A DNA stretch of 64,000 nt from Pseudoalteromonas sp. A601 (GCF_002165575.1 NZ_MXQF01000010.1:62001-126000); one strand, 5' to 3'; shown: positions 16,856 through 26,896, numbered from the stretch's first letter. Translations and numbers: made by a program. Notes: generated by a model not told the origin, from the sequence alone.

Positions 16856-18154
16856 TTATTTCAAAGGGAGAAAAACCTGTGCGCTAAGCCCTCCCTCAGG
16901 GCGGTTTACTAATTTTATTTTTCCGTCGTGCATATCAATAATTCGTTTAATAATAGCTAAACCAAGCCCACTGCCTTCGCTGCCTCGGGCTGCATCACCT
17001 TGTTTAAAGGGCTCAAACACTGTTTCCAGCTCACTTTCTGGAATACCCGGGCCCTGATCATTAACCATTACAATGGCATACTTTTTATCTGGGCTTAACG
17101 CGGTTTCAACCTCTATATCGCCGTCAGAATAACGAATGGCATTCTCAATCATATTGGTTACTACGCGCTTAATTGCCACCATACTTAAAGGTACGCTATC
17201 GAGGTTTGGATTTTCAATAAAGCGAATATTACGTTGATACTTTTGTTCAGAATGCACCACTTCAGAGACAATCGCATTTAAATCTTCGAGTGCTAGCTCT
17301 TCACGTTTATGGTGGCGTAAATATTCAATAAATTGGTCGATAATGGCGTTCATGTCTTCGATATCGTAAATAATGCCTTCGCGAAGATATTCTTCTTCTG
17401 CCGACATCATTTCGGTCGCAAGGCGAATACGTGTAAGTGGTGTGCGTAAATCGTGTGACACACCAGCCATCAGTAACCGTCGGTCATTTTCAAGTGCAGC
17501 AATACCACGAGACATTTGATTGAATGCTCGTGTTACCTCTATGACTTCAGTGGAACCATGCTCTTCCAGTTTGGTAGAGAAATCCCCTACCCCAACTTTA
17601 ACAGCCGCTTGCTGTAATGCTTTTAATGGCCGATTCAAATGCCGGGCAAACAGCCAACCACCTAGCACGCTTAAAAAGCCGATACTCGACAAATAGAAGG
17701 TTAGAAACTCTAAATTGTTATCTTTAAATCCTGTGAGGGGTACTTTTACCCAAAAACCCGGCGCTTGTGGGGCTTCAACCCAGTAAATCAACGGGCCTAT
17801 TTGGCTAATACGCACACGGGCAGAACCATTTAATTGCTCCGACATACTGCGCGATAACATAGGATATTCACGTGTTTGGCCAAGCCCATGAGACATAGCT
17901 TGGCGTTGGGTCATTACTTCAATACCGGTAATTTCGAAAAACTTAGCAGATACTTCATCGCTAATTTCTACACCATCTTCCCAATCAATAAACACTGTTT
18001 TCACTTGTTTCGCGAGAATGAGATTTACTTGCTCAATGGTGGGCTTTACCACGTAAAGGCTAACAGTTATGTATGAAACAACTTGGTTGATCAGCAATAA
18101 TGCTGCCACCAAAAACACTGTTTGGCCAAATGCACTTTTGGGAAACATACTCAT
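16856..18154 (-). CDS. envZ: Osmosensor histidine kinase EnvZ
   Basis: The membrane sensor kinase of the OmpR/EnvZ pair; it autophosphorylates and transfers phosphate to OmpR in response to osmotic or acid cues. The 432-residue protein has helix 1 (residues ~10-30), a periplasmic domain, helix 2 (~155-175), a HAMP linker, and the H-box [20 protein letters not shown] with the phospho-His near 233, almost identical to E. coli EnvZ. N ([12 protein letters not shown]), G1 ([11 protein letters not shown]) and G2 (GSGLGLAI) boxes complete the ATPase. It lies 6 bp after ompR in one operon. Confidence 0.95.
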   Translation of the reverse strand: MSMFPKSAFGQTVFLVAALLLINQVVSYITVSLYVVKPTIEQVNLILAKQVKTVFIDWEDGVEISDEVSAKFFEITGIEVMTQRQAMSHGLGQTREYPMLSRSMSEQLNGSARVRISQIGPLIYWVEAPQAPGFWVKVPLTGFKDNNLEFLTFYLSSIGFLSVLGGWLFARHLNRPLKALQQAAVKVGVGDFSTKLEEHGSTEVIEVTRAFNQMSRGIAALENDRRLLMAGVSHDLRTPLTRIRLATEMMSAEEEYLREGIIYDIEDMNAIIDQFIEYLRHHKREELALEDLNAIVSEVVHSEQKYQRNIRFIENPNLDSVPLSMVAIKRVVTNMIENAIRYSDGDIEVETALSPDKKYAIVMVNDQGPGIPESELETVFEPFKQGDAARGSEGSGLGLAIIKRIIDMHDGKIKLVNRPEGGLSAQVFLPLK

Positions 18155-18160
18155 AAACGG

Positions 18161-18889
18161 TTATTTTTCACCGTCAGGAACAAATACATAACCAAGGCCC
18201 CACACTGTCTGTATATAACGAGGGTTGGCAGCATCATCCTCAATCATACGACGCAGACGCGAAACTTGTACGTCGATGCTACGCTCTAGGGCACTGTAAT
18301 CACGGCCTCGGGCTAAATTCATTAACTTATCGCGACTAAGCGGTTCACGAGGGTGAGTCACTAACGACTTTAATACCGCAAATTCCCCACTGGTCAATGA
18401 CATGGTTTTATCACCTTGGGTCATTTCTCGCGTAGCAAGATTCAACGAAAACTCGCCGAATGTGATCTCGTTTTCTTCTGCAGCGGGCGCACCTGGTACT
18501 TCTTTAGAGCGGCGGCGTAAAATAGCTTTAATACGCGCCAGTAATTCTCTGGGATTAAATGGTTTAGGGATATAATCATCTGCACCGAGCTCTAAGCCAA
18601 TGATGCGGTCAACTTCATCACCTTTCGCGGTCAGCATAACAATGGGGATTTCGTTTTCTTTTTGGCGTAAACGCTGGCAAATAGATAAGCCATCTTCACC
18701 TGGCAGCATTAAGTCGAGCACCATTAAATGAAAGTTTTCACGCTCTAATAACCTATCCATTTGTTCAGAGTTTGCAGCGCTGCGTACTATAAACCCCTGC
18801 TCAACCAAGTAACGCTCCAATAAGCTGCGTAATCGCATATCATCATCGACGACTAATACTTTTGTGGTTTCGTGTCCCATAACATTCAT
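18161..18889 (-). CDS. ompR: Response regulator OmpR
   Basis: The 242-residue partner of EnvZ and regulator of porin genes. The receiver has acidic residues in VVDDDMRLR, the phospho-Asp in MVLDLMLPGEDG, a Thr in VMLTAKGDE and the Lys in DYIPKPFNPRELL. The C-terminal winged helix (ESLTSGEFAVLKSLV-like block, then SRDKLMNLARGRDYSALERSIDVQVSRLRRMIE) follows OmpR closely. An in-frame ATG lies 9 bp inside. The gene is divergent from greB, the same order as in many gammaproteobacteria. Confidence 0.96.
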   Translation of the reverse strand: MNVMGHETTKVLVVDDDMRLRSLLERYLVEQGFIVRSAANSEQMDRLLERENFHLMVLDLMLPGEDGLSICQRLRQKENEIPIVMLTAKGDEVDRIIGLELGADDYIPKPFNPRELLARIKAILRRRSKEVPGAPAAEENEITFGEFSLNLATREMTQGDKTMSLTSGEFAVLKSLVTHPREPLSRDKLMNLARGRDYSALERSIDVQVSRLRRMIEDDAANPRYIQTVWGLGYVFVPDGEK

Positions 18890-19071
18890 TCTTGTTGTTT
18901 TTGACTTGTTAATAGTTAATATAAATGAAAACTAAGCTAATAAAAAATGAATTGATTGATTAGATTGTTACACAACATTTCAAACACGCTAACTGGCGTG
19001 AAATCTACTCGACAAGGTAAGCGGTTTTTTATACCTTGCCACAGCATTCAACAACAGAGTAAACAGCAACA

Positions 19072-19551
19072 GTGAAAACGAATCTAATTACCCGCGAAGG
19101 GTATTTTCAACTACAACAAGAACACGACCACCTTTGGAATGTGAAGCGCCCAGAAGTTACTAAAATTGTTAGTTGGGCAGCCAGTTTAGGAGATCGCTCT
19201 GAGAATGCTGATTATCAGTACAATAAACGACTACTTAGACAAATAGACCGCCGTGTACGTTATTTGCGTAACCGCATGCCCGATTTGCAAATCATTGATT
19301 ATTCACCGCAACAAGCAGGTAAAGTCTTCTTTGGCGCATGGGTAGAAGTCGAAAACGAGCAAGGCGAAGTACTAAAGTTTAGAATTGTCGGCCCCGATGA
19401 AATCTATGATCGTAAAGATTACATCTCGATTGACTCTCCAATGGCGCGTGCATTACTAAAAAAACAGATCGATGATGAATTTTACGTAACCACGCCGCAA
19501 GGTAAAAAAGAATGGTACGTCAATAATATTGAATATCCAGGGGCTAAGTAA
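19072..19551 (+). CDS. greB: Transcription elongation factor GreB
   Basis: A 159-residue factor that enters the RNA polymerase secondary channel and stimulates cleavage of backtracked transcripts. The coiled-coil N-domain carries the tip acidic residues in SLGDRSENADYQYNK, and the C-terminal FKBP-like domain has VFFGAWVEVENE and KDYISIDSPMARALLKK, nearly the same as E. coli GreB. The start is GTG; the residue sequence from this codon (MKTNLITREGYFQL) aligns with E. coli from residue 1. Divergent from ompR. Confidence 0.96.
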   Translation: MKTNLITREGYFQLQQEHDHLWNVKRPEVTKIVSWAASLGDRSENADYQYNKRLLRQIDRRVRYLRNRMPDLQIIDYSPQQAGKVFFGAWVEVENEQGEVLKFRIVGPDEIYDRKDYISIDSPMARALLKKQIDDEFYVTTPQGKKEWYVNNIEYPGAK

Positions 19552-19695
19552 ATAAACAAGCGCTTAGCTAACTTTGAGCTAGGATAATTCAGATAAGGTT
19601 AATAATTGATTGTCTAATGTGTATTAGTAGACTATAAATAGTATTACTCAAGTAAAGCATTTTGCACTTGAGGTGGTAATTGAAAAGGTCGTGTT

Positions 19696-20007
19696 ATGTC
19701 AAACTTAATACATCGCATCGTTAATAATGCCGTGTTATTTACACTCTTAATGAGTGTGAGTTTGACCGTGTTTGCCCATGACTATGATAACTCAACCGAA
19801 CTTTCTACCCCAACCGCCCACTATGTTGCTTGTGATATTCCCGACCAAGCAAACCTTGACGTTGACACAGATACTCATGCCAACGCACTCTACTTTGGGG
19901 CACTTCAACCACTCCCTGAAGCCACAATTTCACACTATGTGATACCACAATTAGCGTCACTTTTTAATCGCGCTTCTGTGCGAGGGCCACCAAATTTCCT
20001 TATTTAA
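19696..20007 (+). CDS. Small secreted protein of unknown function
   Basis: A 103-residue protein with a clear signal peptide (hydrophobic NAVLFTLLMSVSLTVFA, cleavage before HDYDN, near residue 28). The mature part of about 75 residues is acidic, has a single cysteine, and ends in a basic-proline stretch (NRASVRGPPNFLI). I recognise no family. The distance to the following CBS-domain gene is about 50 bp on the same strand, so they may be one unit. A plausible AGGTGG site lies at 19670-19675, somewhat distant. It could be a secreted or periplasmic peptide. Confidence 0.6.
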   Translation: MSNLIHRIVNNAVLFTLLMSVSLTVFAHDYDNSTELSTPTAHYVACDIPDQANLDVDTDTHANALYFGALQPLPEATISHYVIPQLASLFNRASVRGPPNFLI

Positions 20008-20056
20008 TTTATTGCTTTAAAAAATATTAAATTTAATAACGAAAATGGTGACTACT

Positions 20057-20638
20057 ATGGCTAATTTCAAAGAATTACGTACCCAAGATGTATCAAAAGG
20101 CGTGTTATCTCATGTGTATAGTGACACTCAGCCGCTAATTGATCTAACTTCTCCGGCTTTAAAAATGGTAAATAACTTTACCCAAAAAGACCCACTACGC
20201 GCTCATTACGACATCAGTATCATAGAGGCGCTACAACAAACCAGTAGCCAACATACTGACTTTATTTTAGTAATAGACGATAGCGAAAAGCTTATTGGTA
20301 TTGTATCAAGTGCAGATTTACAAAGCTCAAAAATCATGGTGCTAGCGCAACGCTTGAATGTAAATCGCGCTGATATTAGCTTACGCCATGTAATGACACC
20401 GCTAACTCAACTAACTGGCGTCAGTATGCAAAGCTTAAGCTATGCCTGTATTGGTGATGCCTTACAAACCATGGAGCATCATGGCACGATGTTTTTGTTA
20501 GTCACGACCGCTGATAACGAAATATGCGGTTTATTATCAGCACGTGAAATTACTAAAACATTGCAAATTCCACTACATATTAGCCCAATTGCACACACGT
20601 TTAGTGAAGTATTGGAGCATGTTGAGCACCCCCATTAA
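20057..20638 (+). CDS. CBS-domain pair protein
   Basis: A ~193-residue soluble protein with two CBS motifs (residues ~45-105 and ~115-175): YDISIIEALQQ...FILVIDDSEKLIGIVSSADL and LSYACIGDALQTMEHHGTMFLLVTTADNEICGLLSAREI. CBS pairs bind adenine nucleotides and act as energy or ligand sensors; here no catalytic domain is attached. ATG at 20057 is preceded by GGTGA; another ATG at 20045 lacks a site. It is probably co-transcribed with the small secreted protein upstream and ends before a strong terminator. The target of regulation is unknown. Confidence 0.8.
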   Translation: MANFKELRTQDVSKGVLSHVYSDTQPLIDLTSPALKMVNNFTQKDPLRAHYDISIIEALQQTSSQHTDFILVIDDSEKLIGIVSSADLQSSKIMVLAQRLNVNRADISLRHVMTPLTQLTGVSMQSLSYACIGDALQTMEHHGTMFLLVTTADNEICGLLSAREITKTLQIPLHISPIAHTFSEVLEHVEHPH

Positions 20639-20673
20639 TATCTCTTTCCCCGCGTTGTGTCAGTGATTTTAAC

Positions 20674-20704
20674 AAGGCCTTAAAAGCTCAGCTTTTAAGG
20701 CCTT
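20674..20704 (+). terminator. Hairpin terminator after the CBS gene
   Basis: A perfect 14-bp stem, AAGGCCTTAAAAGC (20674-20687) with GCTTTTAAGGCCTT, loop TCA. The U-tail is short (TTTCC after the stem). Confidence 0.78.
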
Positions 20705-20795
20705 TCCATTGCTTAGTACTGTGATATTATTCAGTTAGTCTTACTGTGCCAGTAAAGTAATACTGGCTTTATTTTTCGTTTGAAAAGGTTTATGC

Positions 20796-23129
20796 ATGAG
20801 CACACTCTCTGCACGTTTAGCCACTGAGCTAAATGCTCAACAGCAACAAGTTGTTGCTGCAACTAAATTACTTGATGAAGGGGCGACTGTTCCCTTTATT
20901 GCTCGCTACCGTAAAGAAGTTACCGGTGGTTTAGATGACACCCAATTACGCTTATTAGAGCAGCGCTTATCTTACTTACGTGAATTAGAAGAACGTAGAA
21001 CATTTATATTAGCCACGATAAAAGCGCAAGATAAACTGACGACAGCGCTTGAAGCAGACATAAATAATGCAGCGAGCAAAACAGAGCTTGAAGACTTATA
21101 TCTTCCCTATAAAGCAAAGCGCCGTACAAAAGGGCAAATAGCGATTGAAGCAGGCATCGAGCCACTAGCTGATGCGCTGTTTAAAGACCCAACCCTTGAC
21201 CCTGAGCAGCAAGCTAGCCAATTCATAAATACCGATGCTGGCTTTGCAGATAACAAAGCGGTTCTGGATGGTGCTAAATTTATTCTGATGGAACGCTTTG
21301 CTGAAGATGCTAAATTATTAGCTAAATTCCGCAGTCATATCAACCAACATGGTCAGATAGAAGCAAATATTATAAAAGGCCAAGAGCAAGCGGGAGCAAA
21401 GTATCGTGATTACTTTGAGCATCAAGAGCCACTGAAAAAAATACCGTCTCACCGTGCACTAGCTATGCTGCGTGCTCGCAATGAAGGTATTTTACAATTA
21501 AGTATTAACCCTGAGCCAAACGCTGAAGATCCCTCTATTGTTTGCGCCATTATGATTGCCGATCATTACCGCCTTGATATAAAAAACCAAGCTGCCAGTG
21601 CATGGTTAATGACCGTGGTACAGTGGGCGTGGAAAATAAAACTTGGCCTACACTTAGAAAACGAATTTTTAGCCGCCATGCGCGAAAAGGCCGAAACCGG
21701 TGCTATTGATGTATTTGCTAAAAACTTAAAAGATTTATTAATGGCCGCACCTGCTGGCGCACGCACCACACTTGGGCTTGATCCAGGCCTGCGTACCGGC
21801 TGTAAAATTGCCGTAGTTGATAGCACAGGAAAGTTATTAGCAACACAAACAATATTCCCACATGCGCCACAAAATCATTGGGATAAATCATTACGCACAC
21901 TTGAGCAACTATGCCGTCAACATAAAGTTGAGCTCATTGCCATTGGTAACGGCACCGCATCGCGTGAGTCAGACAAACTAGTCGCTGAGCTCATCAAAGC
22001 AAACACTGAGCTAAAACTCAATAAAATCATGGTCAGCGAAGCAGGGGCATCGGTTTATTCAGCCTCTGAATTTGCCGCCAATGAATTTCCGGACTTAGAC
22101 GTATCACTACGTGGAGCTGTGTCTATTGCCCGTCGCCTACAAGACCCACTTGCAGAGCTGGTTAAAATTGAGCCTAAATCAATTGGTGTAGGTCAATATC
22201 AACACGATGTGTCGCAAAGTCAGTTGGGCCAAACCCTAACTGCCGTTGTTGAAGATTGTGTAAACACCGTTGGCGTTGATTTAAATATGGCCTCAGTACC
22301 GCTGTTAACCCGTGTATCAGGGTTAAATAAAACCTTAGCGCAAAACATTGTTAACTACCGCGATGCTAATGGCTCTTTTGCTAAACGCTCAGAGCTTAAA
22401 AAAGTAGAGCGTTTAGGGCCAAAAGCGTTTGAACAAGCGGCTGGTTTCTTAAAAATAAGTAACGGTAAAGATCCGCTCGATAACTCATCTGTTCACCCTG
22501 AAGCCTACCCTGTTGTGAAGCGTATTTGTGAGCAAAATAGCTTAGACGTAAACAGCCTTATCGGTAATTCAGAGTTATTAAATAAGCTTGCTGCAAACGA
22601 CTACATTGATGACAAGTTTGGTCTACCAACTGTAACCGATATTATTAGCGAGCTCGATAAACCCGGTCGCGACCCGCGCCCTGAGTTTAAAACTGCTGAG
22701 TTTAAAGCCGGAGTTGAAAAAATCTCTGACTTAAAACCCGGTATGATTTTAGAAGGCGTTGTTTCTAACGTTGCAAACTTTGGTGCCTTTGTTGATGTTG
22801 GCGTGCATCAAGATGGTTTAGTACATATTTCAGCAATTACTAATAAGTTTATTTCTGATCCGCGCGAAGTAGTTAAGGCCGGCGACATAGTTAAAGTAAA
22901 AGTCGTAGAAGTTGACGCTGCACGTAAACGTATTAGCTTTACCATGCGCTTAGACGATGACATTGACACTAGCACTAAGCCGGCACCTGCAGCTAAGCAA
23001 AAACCGCAAAATAATGCTCGTGGCAATAATCACCAGCCTCGTGCCGCTAAGCCAAAACGCGATACCGGTAATGCGATGATGGGTAATGCCTTTGCCGATG
23101 CCTTCGCCAATGCAAAAGTGAAAAAATAA
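20796..23129 (+). CDS. tex: RNA-binding transcription accessory protein Tex
   Basis: A 777-residue nucleic-acid-binding protein, the bacterial relative of Spt6. Domains in order are the N-terminal Tex helical region, the YqgF/RuvX-like RNase H fold ([17 protein letters not shown], residues ~325-450), helix-hairpin-helix repeats (~500-570), and an S1 domain ([22 protein letters not shown]..., ~648-718). A basic, low-complexity tail (KPKRDTGN...) follows. Length and order match E. coli YhgF. In E. coli, yhgF lies close to greB-ompR-envZ, and the same neighbourhood is seen here. AAAAGG precedes the ATG. Confidence 0.96.
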   Translation: MSTLSARLATELNAQQQQVVAATKLLDEGATVPFIARYRKEVTGGLDDTQLRLLEQRLSYLRELEERRTFILATIKAQDKLTTALEADINNAASKTELEDLYLPYKAKRRTKGQIAIEAGIEPLADALFKDPTLDPEQQASQFINTDAGFADNKAVLDGAKFILMERFAEDAKLLAKFRSHINQHGQIEANIIKGQEQAGAKYRDYFEHQEPLKKIPSHRALAMLRARNEGILQLSINPEPNAEDPSIVCAIMIADHYRLDIKNQAASAWLMTVVQWAWKIKLGLHLENEFLAAMREKAETGAIDVFAKNLKDLLMAAPAGARTTLGLDPGLRTGCKIAVVDSTGKLLATQTIFPHAPQNHWDKSLRTLEQLCRQHKVELIAIGNGTASRESDKLVAELIKANTELKLNKIMVSEAGASVYSASEFAANEFPDLDVSLRGAVSIARRLQDPLAELVKIEPKSIGVGQYQHDVSQSQLGQTLTAVVEDCVNTVGVDLNMASVPLLTRVSGLNKTLAQNIVNYRDANGSFAKRSELKKVERLGPKAFEQAAGFLKISNGKDPLDNSSVHPEAYPVVKRICEQNSLDVNSLIGNSELLNKLAANDYIDDKFGLPTVTDIISELDKPGRDPRPEFKTAEFKAGVEKISDLKPGMILEGVVSNVANFGAFVDVGVHQDGLVHISAITNKFISDPREVVKAGDIVKVKVVEVDAARKRISFTMRLDDDIDTSTKPAPAAKQKPQNNARGNNHQPRAAKPKRDTGNAMMGNAFADAFANAKVKK

Positions 23130-23142
23130 CGCGTAAACAACA

Positions 23143-23166
23143 ACGCCACAAACTCGTTTGTGGCGT
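23143..23166. terminator. Terminator-like hairpin after tex
   Basis: A perfect 10-bp stem, ACGCCACAAA with TTTGTGGCGT, loop CTCG, starting 13 bp after the tex stop. The U-tail is weak (TTTAC). It lies between convergent genes and may serve both. Confidence 0.7.
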
Positions 23167-23190
23167 TTACTATTCTGCTATTTAAATTTT

Positions 23191-23976
23191 TTAAAAATAA
23201 TAACGAAATGCTGCAGCTGCGATATCAGCGTATTCATCTGTGTAACTGTAGGAAGCAGCAAACGTTATTTTATTAGTGATTGCGTAATTTATACCCACTT
23301 TTAACAGAAGATTATTTTCACTTTCAGCATCATGCAAACCTACATAACCAGCTCCTGCACCATGTAAACGCTTATAACCAACGCCTGCATTTACTTCAAA
23401 CTGTTTGGTCAATAAATGTCGAATTTGTGCAGTTACTTCGAAGGAGTCAACTGTTTCTGATCTTTCATAGTTTGTTTTTGAAACATCGAAAACATTACCA
23501 TCAGATTCAAGTCTATGTGCAAGTGTTTCCTCAGTTTTAACCTTACTTTTCCCATATTTCAGGGCATAGTCAACAGAAGTTTCTCTTGAAAAATGTTGAA
23601 TGTATCCAAAGCCAACATTATAACGAGTTAAACTCATATCCGTTGTTTCATGATAAGAATTTGTCATGCTAGACGGATAAGTGCCATCTGGTAGAGGAGC
23701 AAATGATGTAAATGTTGTAGTGCTAGAATAATCAACACGGCTTTGAGAATACGAGCCTGTAGCGTACCAATTTTCAAAAAGTTGTTTGCTAAGATTAATA
23801 ACGTATCCATCGTAGCCAGAATATCTTGGGCTGTCAGGGTCCGTTTTATCATTGCTTTTAATGTCAGTTTTGGCATAGCCAACTTCAGCATAATCGTAGC
23901 TTAAAAGTGATGTTTGATTTGCTGCGGCAGTAATTGAGAAAAGAGATAAAGCGCCTGCGATTACTGCATATTTCAT
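23191..23976 (-). CDS. Predicted small outer-membrane beta-barrel protein
   Basis: A 261-residue protein with a signal peptide (cleavage near ITAAA-N, residue 19-20). It shows regular amphipathic strands of about ten residues separated by polar loops, and a C-terminal AAAFRYYF ending in Phe, the Bam recognition pattern. It begins with DYAEVGYAKTDIKSND, seen in OmpW/Omp-beta-barrel-like proteins of marine bacteria. I cannot assign a ligand. It is monocistronic, with a tex-side hairpin downstream and a ~145-bp AT-rich leader upstream. Confidence 0.72.
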   Translation of the reverse strand: MKYAVIAGALSLFSITAAANQTSLLSYDYAEVGYAKTDIKSNDKTDPDSPRYSGYDGYVINLSKQLFENWYATGSYSQSRVDYSSTTTFTSFAPLPDGTYPSSMTNSYHETTDMSLTRYNVGFGYIQHFSRETSVDYALKYGKSKVKTEETLAHRLESDGNVFDVSKTNYERSETVDSFEVTAQIRHLLTKQFEVNAGVGYKRLHGAGAGYVGLHDAESENNLLLKVGINYAITNKITFAASYSYTDEYADIAAAAFRYYF

Positions 23977-24122
23977 TTAATTGTCTTCCTTAATAAAAAT
24001 TGCAGGAAAAGTAACAATTAGAAATGTTCTTAACAACATAAAAAGCAATATAGTGTAAACAAACGTGAAATTATTTTAATTGAGAGTCTTATTTAATAGG
24101 CAATAGAAATTTACGGCTTAAA

Positions 24123-24980
24123 CTAAATGGTGGCCGAAAACCCTGCCTGTCCATAAGGAGATGTAGCAGCTTGGTAGAATTGAGCTATACGCCCTGCTCG
24201 TGCGTCAACATCGGCGTCACGCTTAGCTGTAGCGGTTTCTGAGCTTGAGATAGGTGCAGCTTGTTCATTGTCATCATTTACTTTAAAAGTCTCACCGCTG
24301 TCTTTTGCGCTTTCATCGTCATTTTCAGGCGTCGTTAACTCTGCTTGCGCCGCTGCAAGTTTTTGTGTGGCATCTGCTGCGATAGCTCTATCTGCACCAG
24401 AGGGTTCTGCAGGGGCAAGTGCAGCAGCACGTACTGTTTGCATTTTTTCAATCGTAGCTTGTGGGTCCCCTTCGATTTCAGCAACATCTATTTGAACCTC
24501 GCCACCCACCGCGTAATTCTGCCCATCGGGACCGCGTTGATATTCGTAGCTAGGGGAGCCAGCATATTGGCCTCCTACAGATGCATGAGCTTGCTCGTGA
24601 ACGCGTACTTCAGTGTCCCGTGCTTTTAGCTCTGTTATCTGTGCTGCATCTAACTCTTCTTGTTCTGCAACTTGTTGCTCTTTTTTAGCTTCTTTTTGTT
24701 GCTCTTCACTTTGTTGTTCAGGGTTTTGCTCCCCCTGCTCACGCTCTTGAACAACTGTTTCGTCAGCAACTTTACCTTTAGAGTCGTAAGTAACGCTTTC
24801 ATGTGTAGCTGGTTGTTTGGCCTTGTCATTATCACCAAGCGCTTTATTTTCAGCATTGCTTGGTTTTGTGGCCGCAGGAGGCGGGATAACTTCACGTAGC
24901 TGGTTGTCACGCCGAGCCGTTTCCGTATAAACATTTGCGGTGTTTATATTTACATTTGGAAATGGCGTGACGATATTCAT
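24123..24980 (-). CDS. SprA-related putative metalloprotease (HExxH)
   Basis: A 285-residue protein of the SprA-related group often annotated as putative metalloprotease, CJM1_0395 family. The first ~125 residues are low-complexity, rich in Glu/Gln/Lys with coiled-coil character (EQQSEEQQKEAKKEQQVAEQ). The conserved domain follows: LKARDTEVRVHEQAHASVGGQYAGSPSYEYQ, then GPDGQNYAVGGEVQIDV. HEQAH fits the HExxH zinc motif. The rest is polar and probably disordered. No signal peptide is visible. The gene follows a 102-residue rod-like protein by 6 bp, so they form an operon. Activity has not been shown for the family as far as I know. Confidence 0.8.
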   Translation of the reverse strand: MNIVTPFPNVNINTANVYTETARRDNQLREVIPPPAATKPSNAENKALGDNDKAKQPATHESVTYDSKGKVADETVVQEREQGEQNPEQQSEEQQKEAKKEQQVAEQEELDAAQITELKARDTEVRVHEQAHASVGGQYAGSPSYEYQRGPDGQNYAVGGEVQIDVAEIEGDPQATIEKMQTVRAAALAPAEPSGADRAIAADATQKLAAAQAELTTPENDDESAKDSGETFKVNDDNEQAAPISSSETATAKRDADVDARAGRIAQFYQAATSPYGQAGFSATI

Positions 24981-24986
24981 GCTTAA

Positions 24987-25295
24987 TTAAACTCGCACAT
25001 CAATTAAAGTACCTAGTACTTCGTCAGCTGTTTGGATAGATTGCGTATTCGCTTTAGCGTTAAACTCTTCAACTTTTAAGTTGACCAAAGCCTCATCGAT
25101 TCGAGCAGGCTGTGATACTGGCGCAGTCACGGCTTCTTCAGGGCGGGCAGCTTGTAATTGACGCTGCTGCGCGAGTTGCGCATCATCTTGCTGATCAATA
25201 CTGGCACGATTTATCTCCGCACTCGCCTTTTCAATACCTTGGCTGGCACGGTTAAACCCTTCTACTCCATTGTTAAATACAGATCCGATTGGCAT
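24987..25295 (-). CDS. Small protein with flagellar-rod-like termini
   Basis: A 102-residue protein with a very good ribosome site (GGAGGTG before the ATG). Its N-terminus (GVEGFNRASQGIEKASAEINRASID) is a short heptad helix like the start of axial flagellar proteins. Its C-terminus (EEFNAKANTQSIQTADEVLG, TLIDVRV) looks like the Flg_bbr_C end of FlgC/FlgG/FlgE (NAK..IQTADEMLGTLLDI). The middle is a Gln/Ala/Pro linker. It would be far too short for a rod or hook subunit, and no flagellar gene is close. It may be a derived or regulatory rod-like protein working with the HExxH protein encoded next. Similarity is by eye. Confidence 0.65.
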   Translation of the reverse strand: MPIGSVFNNGVEGFNRASQGIEKASAEINRASIDQQDDAQLAQQRQLQAARPEEAVTAPVSQPARIDEALVNLKVEEFNAKANTQSIQTADEVLGTLIDVRV

Positions 25296-25396
25296 ATTAC
25301 ACCTCCACCAATATTAAATTACTTTAATTATCGCTCATAAAACAAACAAAATAAAGTGTAAACCCCTTATATTTACTGGCTTCAGACAGCAATATT

Positions 25397-26134
25397 TTAA
25401 AGCATTGATTTAATAGCAGATAAGAATTGATCTTTATGAGAGATAAAGGGGGCGTGAGATGATTTATCGATAACTTCGTATTCAAAGTCACTATTCAACG
25501 CTTTTATTTTACTAATCGCTCGATAAGGGACTAGAGCATCTAGGCGACCAAATACACCGAATATTGGCACGTTACATGTAGCTAGAAGGTCACGTAAATC
25601 TTGTTGCTGTAAAATCTCAAGCCCTGCTGTCAGTGCCTCGTTTTTAGGAGCTGAAAACTCATTTAATAATTGTTTTAATTGCTTTATATCGTCGCGGGCA
25701 CTGTTACTGCCCATTGCCTGAATTGCTAAAAATCGCTCAATTGTTTTCTCGCGATGTATGACTAATTGCTCTTTAAATGCATTAAGCACATCAGGTTTTA
25801 TACCTGGCCACTCAGGTTGTTCAGCAAAAAAAGGCGTTGATGCCACCAAGATGACTTTAGCTACTTTTTCTGGCCAATGCTTAGCGATATACAGTGCAAA
25901 TAAACCGCCCAATGACCAGCCCATTAGGATTGATTTCGGCTGTAACTGCTCACTTAGTTGCTTTGCGGCATCATGCAAATTATAAGGTTGAGGACATTGT
26001 TGGGTATTGCCATAACCAGGCAGGTCTAAACACTTTACAGTACCGCTATGTAGGAACTCTAATTCAGGTAAAATCACCTGCCACACGCCTTGATTCATAC
26101 CCCAGCCATGTAATAGCACTAACTCATTTTGCAT
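25397..26134 (-). CDS. bioH: Pimeloyl-ACP methyl ester esterase
   Basis: Cleaves the methyl ester of pimeloyl-ACP to end the BioC/BioH pathway for the biotin precursor. The 245-residue alpha/beta hydrolase has LLHGWGMNQGVW at the start, the nucleophile elbow GWSLGG, the acid in FGRLDALVP and the His in SSHAPFISH, all as in E. coli BioH. I place the start at ATG 26134 (MQNELVLLHG) because AAGG lies 9 bp upstream; the TTG at 26143 is less likely. It is divergent from gntX, the arrangement known from enterobacteria. Confidence 0.92.
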   Translation of the reverse strand: MQNELVLLHGWGMNQGVWQVILPELEFLHSGTVKCLDLPGYGNTQQCPQPYNLHDAAKQLSEQLQPKSILMGWSLGGLFALYIAKHWPEKVAKVILVASTPFFAEQPEWPGIKPDVLNAFKEQLVIHREKTIERFLAIQAMGSNSARDDIKQLKQLLNEFSAPKNEALTAGLEILQQQDLRDLLATCNVPIFGVFGRLDALVPYRAISKIKALNSDFEYEVIDKSSHAPFISHKDQFLSAIKSML

Positions 26135-26192
26135 TTTTACCAACCTTCATCCAAACTTAGCGCTCATAATAGCGTTTAAGGGAATGAATGCA

Positions 26193-26894
26193 ATGACTAG
26201 CTTAAGTGAATGTACCAGTGCGGCTTTTGACTGGTTTTTCCCATCATTTTGCACGCAATGTCAAACCCCAATAAAAGCAAGCCAAGGTATTTGTGACTGT
26301 TGCCTCAACGACTTACCTTTATTGGATTTAACAGCACAAGCTAACTTACTTTATCGTCCCGATATTGCGGAGTTTTTTCCAGACTGCCAATTTGACCATC
26401 TTATTGCATGTGCCTGGTATAGAGCGCCTTTTGATCACTGGCTTAGCCAACTTAAATTTAGTAATCAAATTTTTTATAAAAAAGCGCTGCAACAGGTTAT
26501 AAAGCAACAATTAGCAAACAGTAAAGCATGCTGTGAACAATGGCCTGAACTGTTCATTATTTTGCCTTTGCACAACGAGCGATTTTTACAACGTGGCTAC
26601 AACCAGGTAGCCCAAACTTGGGGCGCATGCTTACCTGCAAATACTCTAACCTTAAGTTGCTTAAAAAGAGATAAAAAAACCAAAGCACAGTCAACTCTCA
26701 GCAAAGCTAAAAGAGTTAAAAACGTGCAAGGAGCATTTGTATGTCATGAGGACTTAAGTGGAAGAACAGTTGCTATTGTTGATGATGTAATGACTACTGG
26801 TGCAACACTCAATGCTGCAACAGTAGCTTTAAAAGAAGCTGGCGCTGAACAGGTATGGGCTTTTGTTACCTGTTTAACGCCGTTAGGACGATAA
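26193..26894 (+). CDS. gntX: ComF/GntX family protein
   Basis: A ~233-residue protein with an N-terminal Cys4 zinc finger (FCTQCQTPI, then CDCCLNDL) and a C-terminal phosphoribosyltransferase fold with the PRPP loop VAIVDDVMTTGATL. The family includes ComF, involved in DNA uptake, and E. coli GntX (YhgH), used together with NfuA and BioH neighbours. The precise role is unsettled: single-strand DNA handling in transformation is supported for ComF in several naturally competent bacteria. The ATG at 26193 sits 8 bp after AAGGGA. It lies between bioH (divergent) and an M14 peptidase (convergent). Confidence 0.9.
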   Translation: MTSLSECTSAAFDWFFPSFCTQCQTPIKASQGICDCCLNDLPLLDLTAQANLLYRPDIAEFFPDCQFDHLIACAWYRAPFDHWLSQLKFSNQIFYKKALQQVIKQQLANSKACCEQWPELFIILPLHNERFLQRGYNQVAQTWGACLPANTLTLSCLKRDKKTKAQSTLSKAKRVKNVQGAFVCHEDLSGRTVAIVDDVMTTGATLNAATVALKEAGAEQVWAFVTCLTPLGR

Positions 26895-26896
26895 TT

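Noticed and set aside
24660..24934. Frames overlapping the Glu/Gln-rich part of the HExxH gene on both strands
   Set aside because: Low-complexity codons (GAA, CAA, AAA) open alternative frames by chance. The HEQAH domain fixes the real one.
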